Assembly: GCA_002293605.1 (NCBI GenBank)
Contig: DBDO01000044.1
Coordinates: 342 to 8,222, forward strand
Direction: 5' to 3'
Origin: Desulfovibrionaceae bacterium UBA930
Lineage (GTDB): Bacteria > Desulfobacterota > Desulfovibrionia > Desulfovibrionales > Desulfovibrionaceae
DNA: 7,881 nt
Below, one piece after another: positions 1 through 5,238 of this stretch. Numbering within the stretch: position 1 is the stretch's first letter; every line of letters starts with the position of its first letter. The translations under genes and the position numbers were made by a program. The notes under the pieces were generated by a model, which saw nothing but the letters and a program-made list of their open reading frames with translations, was not told the origin of the DNA and did no database searches.

Positions 1-6
1 CTTTCT

Positions 7-147
7 GGGGAGGCTCTGCCTCCCCAAACCCCACAGGCAGGGGGCGTGGTCCCCTGCACCCGCAATTTTCCTAAAAGCGGCTTTGCCGCTTTTAGGTGAA
101 GGGGTCAAGGGCTTCAGGCCCTTGCGGGCTTTGGGGCGGAGCCCCAA
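7..147. repeat. Array of five short GC-rich hairpins
   Basis: Five perfect or near-perfect inverted repeats follow one another with gaps of 6 to 12 bases. They are 7-25 (8-bp stem, TCT loop), 37-57 (7 bp plus a G-T pair), 70-96 (12-bp stem built on CCTAAAAGCGGC, TTT loop), 106-124 (7-bp stem, TTCAG loop) and 131-147 (7-bp stem, GGA loop). None is followed by a T-tract, so they are not classic intrinsic terminators. The last one ends only 14 bases before the Shine-Dalgarno of the next gene. I infer an intergenic repeat cluster, possibly affecting mRNA stability or readthrough. The array may extend beyond the left edge. Confidence 0.7.
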
Positions 148-172
148 GTATGAATAAACATGGAGAATCCTT

Positions 173-736
173 ATGCCCCCCACTCTTTTTGTTCGCTTTG
201 TTCGCTCCATGCAGCTTATTTTTTGCCTGTTCGCGCTGGCTGCGCTCTGGGCTGCACCCGCGCTGGCTGCCCAAGCCCCCAAAGCTGCGCAGACGCCTGT
301 CCGCGCACCTGCCGCCTCTGAGGACAATGCCGCTGCGAACGAAAACAGCGCCAAACTTGCCGAAATCAGAGCGGCCATGAAGGCCGGAGCCACGCCCATT
401 ACCGTGGAGCATGAAGGCAATGACAGTCTGGGCGCAAAACTGGTCATGCTGCTCAGGGAACAGTTTAATACCGGCACCCTGCTGGTTCTGAACGATGCGG
501 ATGTGCCCAAGCTGCAAGTCCTTATCAGCACTGCGCCGGAGTTTCCCTCCCGGCAGGCTGTGGGTTCCGTATACAGCGTCATCTGGGTTTACTCGGAACG
601 CTCGAACGTGCTCAGTAACTATCTAGCGCACGAGTCGGGCATTCTGACTCCCGAAGATATTGATTCCCTTGCCTCCCGCCTGGCCTCGCGCACTGCCGGG
701 CTTGCGGCGAAGCATTCCTATATTTTCAAAAAATAA
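173..736 (+). CDS. Small exported protein of unknown function
   Basis: 187 residues. The start at 173 is supported by GGAG at 162-165, 7 bases upstream. An in-frame ATG at 209 lacks such a site. The N-terminus is a signal peptide: basic residues R8 and R11, a hydrophobic core at about 13-27, and a likely signal peptidase I site after A32 (PALA). There is no lipobox. An Ala/Pro-rich linker (about 33-60) leads to a compact domain from about residue 75 to the end, with predicted mixed helix and strand and a tyrosine-containing strand (SVYSVIWVYSE). It is therefore probably a soluble periplasmic protein. I do not recognise the domain; a TolB-N-like or similar small periplasmic fold is only a guess. 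The next gene follows after 30 bases, so the two are probably co-transcribed. No promoter fits between the hairpin array and the start, so transcription must begin further upstream. Confidence 0.8.
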   Translation: MPPTLFVRFVRSMQLIFCLFALAALWAAPALAAQAPKAAQTPVRAPAASEDNAAANENSAKLAEIRAAMKAGATPITVEHEGNDSLGAKLVMLLREQFNTGTLLVLNDADVPKLQVLISTAPEFPSRQAVGSVYSVIWVYSERSNVLSNYLAHESGILTPEDIDSLASRLASRTAGLAAKHSYIFKK

Positions 737-752
737 AGCAGTGTTACACTAT

Positions 753-758
753 AAAGGA
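753..758 (+). promoter_or_regulatory. Shine-Dalgarno that sets the start at 767
   Basis: AAAGGA lies 8 bases before the ATG at 767. It overlaps the in-frame ATG at 758, which would then have no ribosome site of its own, so 767 is the better start. Confidence 0.65.
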
Positions 759-766
759 TGCCTGCC

Positions 767-1342
767 ATGACCCAGGTTCCCCCATTTTATCAGGCTCTGG
801 CCGAGGCCGTCAGCCCACTGTCGCACAGCCTTGCCGCCGGTCTTTTGATCCGGCCTATGCCCGCCCGCGTTATCAGCGAGGAGCTTGAGGAAGATCCCCT
901 TTACGGCGGTAAAGAGGCTGCCAGCCTTATCTGTTACGATCTGGACACCCTGCTCAAAGAAGCGGTGCCGGGCATGAAGCAGGCCATGCAGGAACTGGAC
1001 AACTGCAAACTGGACCTTCTGGAAGAACTGGTTGATGAACTGGCCTCCCCCGCCCTTGATCTGGTGGACATGGCCCGGCGCATCTGGGAAACGCCCTTTC
1101 CGCCCGAGGCCGAAGGCGCGCGTGCGCTTTTAGCCACCCTTGCCGAAGCGCCCGTGACCCAGTTGCTGCAATGGATACTGGAAGTCATGCACACTGTGAT
1201 CGACCCCTGCTCTATTACCGAAAAGCCGGAGGAGCCGGACCTGGGCTTTGCCCTTATCGTGCCGGACACGCCCATACGCGATGCCTTGAGCCGCTGGCGG
1301 GCTGCCAATCCTGGCGTGCTGCCGGAGGAAGTCTTGCGATAG
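767..1342 (+). CDS. Acidic cytoplasmic protein of unknown function
   Basis: 191 residues from ATG 767; starting at 758 would add three residues. There is no signal peptide and no membrane segment. The protein is rich in Leu, Ala, Glu and Asp and looks mainly helical. Acidic stretches include EELEEDP near residue 38 and LLEELVDELASP near 86. The C-terminal third is less helical, with several prolines (EKPEEPD) and a closing LRWRAANPG-like segment (SRWRAANPG). Three cysteines are scattered and show no metal-binding spacing. I do not recognise the family. It sits 30 bases after the exported-protein gene on the same strand, so an operon is likely. A role as an adaptor or chaperone-like partner would fit the composition but is not shown. 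Confidence 0.75.
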   Translation: MTQVPPFYQALAEAVSPLSHSLAAGLLIRPMPARVISEELEEDPLYGGKEAASLICYDLDTLLKEAVPGMKQAMQELDNCKLDLLEELVDELASPALDLVDMARRIWETPFPPEAEGARALLATLAEAPVTQLLQWILEVMHTVIDPCSITEKPEEPDLGFALIVPDTPIRDALSRWRAANPGVLPEEVLR

Positions 1343-1388
1343 GCTATGCCCGGATCCAGGCCATTCTTCTTCCCTTTACAACTCTGAA

Positions 1389-1426
1389 CCGCACAGAGCG
1401 GACGCCCCGGCGTTCGCCCTGTGCGG
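1389..1426 (+). terminator. Large hairpin, possible terminator or leader structure
   Basis: The outer arms CCGCACAG (1389-1396) and CTGTGCGG (1419-1426) pair perfectly. After one mismatch (A1397/C1418), GCGGACGC (1398-1405) pairs with GCGTTCGC (1410-1417) with one G-T pair, closing on a CCCG loop. The total is 16 pairs. Only CCTTATT follows, so the U-tract is poor. The Shine-Dalgarno of the aminotransferase starts 14 bases downstream. It could end transcription of the 173-1342 pair or act as a 5' leader structure; I cannot tell which. Confidence 0.5.
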
Positions 1427-1453
1427 CCTTATTACCTCTTGGAGACTGCATTT

Positions 1454-2542
1454 ATGCCTTATGCGCCTATTCCCATGCTTCCCGGCCCTACCACCATACA
1501 CCCGGATGTGCTTGCCGCCTTGGGCCGTGATTACGGCTCCGGGCAGGTGGATCCTGCCTTTCTTGAACTTTATGCCGAAACGGGCAAAAGCCTGGCCAAA
1601 CTCATGGGCACGGAAAACAGCATTGTGCTGATGACAGGAGAAGGCATGCTCGCCCTCTGGGGCGCGCTCAAGAGCTGCCTTAAGGCCGGGGATAGGGTTT
1701 TGAGCATTAGCACCGGGGTGTTTGGAGACGGCATCGCCGACATGGCCGCCTCTATCGGGTGCCGTGTGGAAAAGCTCTCTTTACCCTATAACAGCACCAT
1801 TGACGCAGCTGCCTTGCAGCGTGTGGAAGAGGCGGCAAGACGCATCCGCCCTGTGATGCTCACTGCCGTACATTGTGAAACCCCTTCCGGCACGCTCAAC
1901 CCGCTGGCTGAACTCGGGGCTGTAAAAAAAGCGCTAGGCATCCCCCTCTTGTATGTGGATGCCGTGGCCAGCCTGGGCGGTGCTCCTGTACAGGCCGATG
2001 CCTGGAATATTGACCTGCTTCTGGCGGGATCGCAAAAATGCCTTTCCGCCCCGCCTTCCCTCAGTATGATCGGGGTCGGCCAGAGCGCCTGGGAATATAT
2101 GGAGTGGGCCGCATACCAGGGCTATGATTCCATACTTCCCTTTCGTGATGTGCAAAAAGACGGTCGCTGCCCCTATACGCCTTACTGGCACGGTGTGGCG
2201 GCGCTGAAGGCCGCAGTGGACATGCTGCTTGAGGAAGGGCTGAAAAAGGCCTTTGCCAGACACGAACGCGTGGCCCGGCAATGTCGAAGCGGCCTGGAAA
2301 AACTCGGCATCAGCCTTTTCCCCGCGCCAGAGGCGGTCTGCTCGCCCACAGTGACAGCGGCCCTGGTACCCAAAGGCTGGTCCTGGCCCGCGTGGCAAAC
2401 GCGGCTGCGGGAATTTGGCTTTGTCGCGGCAGGAAGCTTCGGCCCGATGGCGGGCAAGGTGTTTCGGCTCGGGCATATGGGTATGCAGGCCGATGAGGCG
2501 CTTATGGAAAAAGCGCTTGAGTGCATGGCCAAAGCACTTTGA
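1454..2542 (+). CDS. Class V PLP-dependent aminotransferase (alanine-glyoxylate/serine-pyruvate type)
   Basis: 362 residues. ATG 1454 has GGAG at 1441-1444, 9 bases upstream. The in-frame GTG at 1421 lies inside a strong hairpin and is rejected. This is a fold-type I PLP enzyme of the alanine-glyoxylate aminotransferase family, which moves amino groups from alanine or serine to glyoxylate or pyruvate. Diagnostic features are the N-terminal PGPT motif, the cofactor phosphate-binding segment TGEGMLALWGAL (about 56-67), Asp169 in YVDAVASLGG (pyridine nitrogen contact), the Schiff-base lysine Lys195 in GSQKCLSAPP, and Arg338 in FRLGHMG, the expected substrate-carboxylate ligand. Length is normal for the family and no key residue is missing. 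The substrate cannot be fixed from sequence, because phosphoserine, 2-aminoethylphosphonate and purine-catabolism aminotransferases look similar. It is not obviously linked to its neighbours and is convergent with HU downstream. Confidence 0.93.
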   Translation: MPYAPIPMLPGPTTIHPDVLAALGRDYGSGQVDPAFLELYAETGKSLAKLMGTENSIVLMTGEGMLALWGALKSCLKAGDRVLSISTGVFGDGIADMAASIGCRVEKLSLPYNSTIDAAALQRVEEAARRIRPVMLTAVHCETPSGTLNPLAELGAVKKALGIPLLYVDAVASLGGAPVQADAWNIDLLLAGSQKCLSAPPSLSMIGVGQSAWEYMEWAAYQGYDSILPFRDVQKDGRCPYTPYWHGVAALKAAVDMLLEEGLKKAFARHERVARQCRSGLEKLGISLFPAPEAVCSPTVTAALVPKGWSWPAWQTRLREFGFVAAGSFGPMAGKVFRLGHMGMQADEALMEKALECMAKAL

Positions 2543-2561
2543 GACAGAACTTTAAAAATAC

Positions 2562-2591
2562 GAAAGCGCCCCTCGCAGGAGGGGCGCTTTC
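2562..2591. terminator. Bidirectional intrinsic terminator between aminotransferase and HU
   Basis: A perfect 13-bp stem pairs GAAAGCGCCCCTC (2562-2574) with GAGGGGCGCTTTC (2579-2591) around a GCAG loop. On the minus strand it is followed by a T-rich run (GTATTTTTAAAG), making a good terminator for HU. On the plus strand the tail is ACATAAAATATC, which is weaker but could still serve the aminotransferase gene 20 bases upstream. Confidence 0.85.
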
Positions 2592-2617
2592 ACATAAAAT
2601 ATCATGCCAACGTGTCG

Positions 2618-2893
2618 TTACTTCACGGATTCTTTCAAGGCTTTACCCGGAGTGAACTTAACGGCTTTTCCGGCGGGGATGTTGATTTCCTTGCCGGTGC
2701 GAGGATTGCGCCCCTTGCGCGCGGCGCGCTGCGTCACCTTGAAGCTGCCGAAACCCGTAAAGGTAACGGAATCGCCCTCCTTCATGGCGTCAGTCAGGGT
2801 TTCCACCAGAGCGTCCAGAGCGGCTTCCGCCTGGGTTTTCGTGGCCAGACCGGATTTCGCATGGATCTTTTGTACAAGTTCAGCTTTCGTCAT
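2618..2893 (-). CDS. hup: DNA-binding protein HU
   Basis: 91 residues, the standard length for the HU/IHF family of small basic dimeric proteins that bend and compact DNA in the nucleoid. The N-terminal helical dimerisation part (about 1-45) starts MTKAELVQKI. GFGSF (47-51) is the family hallmark. The DNA-binding arm carries RNPRTGKEI (62-70), with the intercalating proline at 64. The C-terminal GKALKESVK is typical. Overall it resembles HU more than IHF. The minus-strand ATG at 2893-2891 has GGAG 6 bases upstream (plus-strand CTCC at 2900-2903). The gene is monocistronic by layout: its own candidate promoter lies upstream and a strong terminator hairpin lies just past its stop codon. Confidence 0.97.
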   Translation of the reverse strand: MTKAELVQKIHAKSGLATKTQAEAALDALVETLTDAMKEGDSVTFTGFGSFKVTQRAARKGRNPRTGKEINIPAGKAVKFTPGKALKESVK

Positions 2894-2968
2894 CGCATTC
2901 TCCGTGGCAATATTATGTGTTTTACAGACGCGGGATGCGACTGTACTTTTATAAACTTCAGCCCTATG

Positions 2969-2996
2969 CTTTTACAAAACACAAGCCTGATGTCAA
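2969..2996 (-). promoter_or_regulatory. Candidate sigma70-type promoter for HU
   Basis: On the minus strand, a consensus TTGACA -35 box (plus-strand TGTCAA, 2991-2996) is followed after 16 bases by TAAAAG (2974-2969), which matches four of six -10 positions. The implied leader before the HU start is about 65-70 bases. The surrounding DNA is AT-rich, as expected for a strong housekeeping promoter. The -10 box is the weak part of the call. Confidence 0.5.
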
Positions 2997-3042
2997 CCCT
3001 AATTATTGAGAAGTCTCTATTTAAACGGAAAAAATTTTATCA

Positions 3043-3058
3043 CATAGCGTACGGTATG
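3043..3058. promoter_or_regulatory. 16-bp dyad upstream of the HU promoter
   Basis: CATAGCGTACGGTATG is a palindrome with one mismatched pair (G3047/G3054). It lies about 47 bases upstream of the candidate HU -35 box, in an AT-rich stretch where a regulator could bind. A chance dyad of this length is possible, and no regulator is identified. Confidence 0.25.
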
Positions 3059-3403
3059 AAATAAACATTCCCATTTCTATTTTCAAACTCCACAAATTTT
3101 TTCCGATCGCATGTGGCGCGCGCCTTGCAAATTCGCCCGGAAATACTGCGCCCCTTTGACGAACTTTATCTCGCACGGAAAATAGTGTAGCAGTAAACCA
3201 GTGGTCGTGGCAAGGCTCTCCTTTCGCTTTTGAAGATTTTATCCTCGGGCCCGCTTCTCCCGGTAAAGGCTTTCCTTGAGTTCGCACCCTCTTATGCCGC
3301 CGCCTCAACTGCCATGAATAGAGCAAATCCGCAAGCTGTCAGCGCCCAGCTTTTGCCAGGCAATGCCGCCGGAAGAATCCGCAACCTTTTCAAAAGGACT
3401 TTT
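3059..3403. other. Intergenic stretch with no supported gene
   Basis: The stretch between the HU regulatory region and the preferred start of the TPR gene holds no convincing gene. It contains a T-rich run near 3096, a perfect GGCGCGCGCC palindrome at 3116-3125 and a TTGACG at 3156-3161 with no good -10 box at normal spacing. From 3230 onward the reading frame of the TPR gene is already open, with a TTG at 3230 and an ATG at 3314, so part of this stretch could be coding if a more distal start is used. Confidence 0.5.
3392..3398 (+). promoter_or_regulatory. Shine-Dalgarno that favours the GTG start at 3404
   Basis: AAAAGGA ends 5 bases before GTG 3404. Neither of the upstream in-frame starts (TTG 3230, ATG 3314) has a comparable purine-rich site. 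Confidence 0.5.
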
Positions 3404-4441
3404 GTGCGTCTTTCATGGCTTGCCCTTCTCGGCCTTTGCCTTCTGCCCCTGTACTCCCCGCCGGTGTTGTGCGCCCCGGCGGCAGACACGGGCATGGCGC
3501 AAAAGGAGGCGCACACAGCCGCGCGCAGACCCTTTCGCAGCCTTGTCAGAAGAGACATGGCCGAACGCGCCGCAAAACTGGCCGCCGAACTTGCCGCATG
3601 GGAGCAGGCCGCACGAATTCTGGCCAAAAGCCCTGAACTGCGTTTTATCAATGCTGACGCCGCTCCGCTGCTGGACGGCATAATCCGCATGGCCTTTTCC
3701 ACCCGTCTGGAAGCCCTGGGCGCGGAGGGTTTTCCCCCGCATCAGCAGGCTGTTGTGAAGCTCTCCCTCCAGCCTCCGGCCAATCTGCGTAAAGCCCTGC
3801 TAGAAGCCCTTTCCCGGCAGGACCTGCTGGAGCTTTACGTCCAGGTTCTGGCGATTCAAAAAACACTGCTTGGCCGCTATGACGCCCTTTCCGCGCGCCT
3901 GCTCCCTTTGAATCCGCTTGCCGATGGCGGGCAGGAGGAGGCCCATCGCCTGCAAAACATTATCAATGAACTGGCCGCCCTTGACCTCTACATGGAGACA
4001 CTGCCGCAATACCGCCTTAATGAGTCTGCCCCGGAAGCGCTTGGAGCGCAGCTTGCCGAGGCCGAAAAACTGGCCCCGGACAATCCGCTGGTGCTTACGG
4101 CCCTGGCCGAAATCCGTTTGCGTATGGACAGGCCCGTTCTGGCCCTGGAATACGTTGAGCGCGCCCTGGCCCAAAGGCCTGATTTTGCGCGCGGGCATGA
4201 TGTTAAAGGGGCCGCCCTGCTGCGCCAGCGCCTGCCCGCTCTGGCAGCGGAAGCCTTTGGCAGGGCCATTGCGCTTTCTTCGCGTAACGCCGTCTATTAT
4301 ATGCACAGGGCTTCGGCCTATCTGGTGCTGGAGGAGGAAGAGGCCATGTGCCGCGATTTTATAAAAGCCTGTGGACTCGGAGATTGCGAGGGGCTGCAAT
4401 GGGCCCAAAACACGGGGCGCTGTAAGGCGGCAAGGCAATGA
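3404..4441 (+). CDS. Exported TPR-repeat protein with cysteine-patterned C-terminus
   Basis: 345 residues from GTG 3404, chosen because of the AAAAGGA site and because it puts a classical signal peptide at the very N-terminus: MR, a hydrophobic core at 3-23, and a likely cleavage after the APA at 24-26. The in-frame ATG 3314 would place 30 extra residues before that core. The mature protein is highly helical and Ala/Leu-rich. TPR-like helix pairs can be seen at about 228-261 (ending ALAQRP), 262-295 and 296-328. The tail has four cysteines, C316, C323, C328 and C340, in the pattern CRDFIKAC, GDCEGLQWA, GRC. I have the impression that similar tails occur in TPR proteins of related bacteria. 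TPRs mediate protein contacts, so a periplasmic scaffold is the likely role. The stop codon overlaps the next start (ATGA), which indicates translational coupling. Confidence 0.85.
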   Translation: MRLSWLALLGLCLLPLYSPPVLCAPAADTGMAQKEAHTAARRPFRSLVRRDMAERAAKLAAELAAWEQAARILAKSPELRFINADAAPLLDGIIRMAFSTRLEALGAEGFPPHQQAVVKLSLQPPANLRKALLEALSRQDLLELYVQVLAIQKTLLGRYDALSARLLPLNPLADGGQEEAHRLQNIINELAALDLYMETLPQYRLNESAPEALGAQLAEAEKLAPDNPLVLTALAEIRLRMDRPVLALEYVERALAQRPDFARGHDVKGAALLRQRLPALAAEAFGRAIALSSRNAVYYMHRASAYLVLEEEEAMCRDFIKACGLGDCEGLQWAQNTGRCKAARQ

Positions 4442-4785
4442 CGCACAGTATTGCCAAGGTCTATGCCGCCTTTTTTCCGGCAGATAACAGCGTGCTGTCC
4501 ATCGTGCAGAAGGCGGGCGAGACGGCTCTGGGCTCATCTCCCTGGCTCTTGCTGGAAGGGGATATTTTGTGTATAGACTGGGAAGGTATCTTCTTTCCCG
4601 TGGATGAAGTGCTGGAGGCCCTGCAATGCGCCCTGCCGCCGAACGGGCAAGGAAAGCTCGATTATCTTGATCTGGAAGCCTGGACACTCACAAGACATGT
4701 CTTTCAAAGGCATGGCGAAGAAGACGGCGTTTTCTCTTCCGCCACGCGCGGCCTGAATCATGTGCTGGAATATTCGGGACATTAA
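4438..4785 (+). CDS. Small protein of unknown function coupled to the TPR gene
   Basis: 115 residues. The start ATG overlaps the TPR gene stop in ATGA. An AAGG at 4424-4427, 10 bases upstream, together with coupling can account for initiation. There is no signal peptide or membrane helix, and the protein is acidic. It has a compact, probably alpha/beta pattern: a hydrophobic strand-like segment SPWLLLEGDILCIDWEGIFF around residues 34-53, then a helical segment with VDEVLEALQCAL. A conserved-looking charged C-terminal part contains LDLEAWTLTRHVFQRHGEEDG. I do not recognise the family. As its neighbours are an exported TPR protein on one side and cytoplasmic redox/c-di-GMP proteins on the other, it may be a cytoplasmic partner of the latter; this is inference only. 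The hemerythrin gene follows 11 bases after its stop. Confidence 0.8.
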   Translation: MTHSIAKVYAAFFPADNSVLSIVQKAGETALGSSPWLLLEGDILCIDWEGIFFPVDEVLEALQCALPPNGQGKLDYLDLEAWTLTRHVFQRHGEEDGVFSSATRGLNHVLEYSGH

Positions 4786-4796
4786 GGAGAGTTTTT

Positions 4797-5216
4797 ATGA
4801 AAAACCATGTGCTCATTTCCTGGAACGAATCATGTATAACAGGTATACCCATTCTTGACGAGCAGCACAGGGGCATAATCAGCATTATCAATTCATTTGA
4901 ATTTGCTATACAACGGGGTATAAAAACAGAGTTTTATCTTAATACAATATTTACGATGATGGATTGCTACACAAAAATCCACTTTTCAACAGAAGAAGAA
5001 CTCTTTCTTGCCTCAGGCTTTCCTGAACATGATGCCAAAGCACATCAGGAAATGCACATTCATTTAATAAAAAAATCTTTTTCCATAGCCAGTCAAAGTA
5101 TTCGCCTGCAAAACCCCAATATGTACTTGGAGTTTTTAAATGAATGGTGGATGTCACATATTTTTCAGCAGGATCGCCTCTATGTACCTTTTGTAAAAGA
5201 ATATCTTGGAATATGA
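4797..5216 (+). CDS. Bacteriohemerythrin (non-heme di-iron O2-binding protein)
   Basis: 139 residues, the usual length for a stand-alone single-domain bacteriohemerythrin. ATG 4797 follows AAGGAG (4784-4789) by 7 bases. A four-helix bundle holds two irons that bind O2 reversibly. The expected ligands are all present: H24 in DEQH, H62 and E66 in HFSTEE, H83 and H87 in HQEMH, and H121 and D126 in HIFQQD. The typical opening W9 with TGI at 15-17 and the D21 of the DEQH motif are also present. The E66-to-H83 spacing is 17, two more than I expect for the family, placing a small insertion in the loop between helices B and C. There is no membrane anchor or signal peptide, so it is cytoplasmic. Base composition is much more AT-rich than in neighbouring genes. 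Its position just ahead of an EAL gene suggests oxygen or redox signalling; O2 storage or delivery is the alternative. Confidence 0.95.
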   Translation: MKNHVLISWNESCITGIPILDEQHRGIISIINSFEFAIQRGIKTEFYLNTIFTMMDCYTKIHFSTEEELFLASGFPEHDAKAHQEMHIHLIKKSFSIASQSIRLQNPNMYLEFLNEWWMSHIFQQDRLYVPFVKEYLGI

Positions 5217-5226
5217 TGAATTTCTT

Positions 5227-5232
5227 AAAGGA
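5227..5232 (+). promoter_or_regulatory. Shine-Dalgarno that sets the EAL start at 5239
   Basis: AAAGGA lies 6 bases before ATG 5239. The longer in-frame alternative, TTG 5206, would overlap the end of the hemerythrin gene and has no such site. Confidence 0.65.
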
Positions 5233-5238
5233 ATACTT

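Noticed and set aside
92..517. 141-codon open frame on the minus strand
   Set aside because: It runs antisense to the hairpin array and the signal-peptide gene, has a low-complexity Gly/Arg-rich product and no supporting ribosome site. It is a shadow of the GC-rich coding frame.
3156..3186. Plus-strand promoter for the TPR operon from TTGACG at 3156-3161
   Set aside because: The only -10-like hexamer, AATAGT, would need a 19-base spacer, and at 17 bases the match is two of six. Too weak to list as a promoter.
3021..3326. 101-codon minus-strand open frame in the HU/TPR gap
   Set aside because: It crosses the AT-rich promoter region of HU and the GC-rich leader, its product has no domain-like character, and no ribosome site precedes its start.
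3404..3490. Lipoprotein signal in the TPR protein (PVLC at residues 20-23)
   Set aside because: The -1 residue before Cys is Leu rather than Gly, Ala or Ser. A signal peptidase I site at the following APA fits better.
3800..4687. 295-codon open frame on the minus strand
   Set aside because: It lies opposite the TPR gene and the 115-residue gene and crosses their overlap. The product is rich in Arg, Gly and Pro with no recognisable motif. The plus-strand genes have a signal peptide, TPR pattern and coupling, so this is an antisense shadow.
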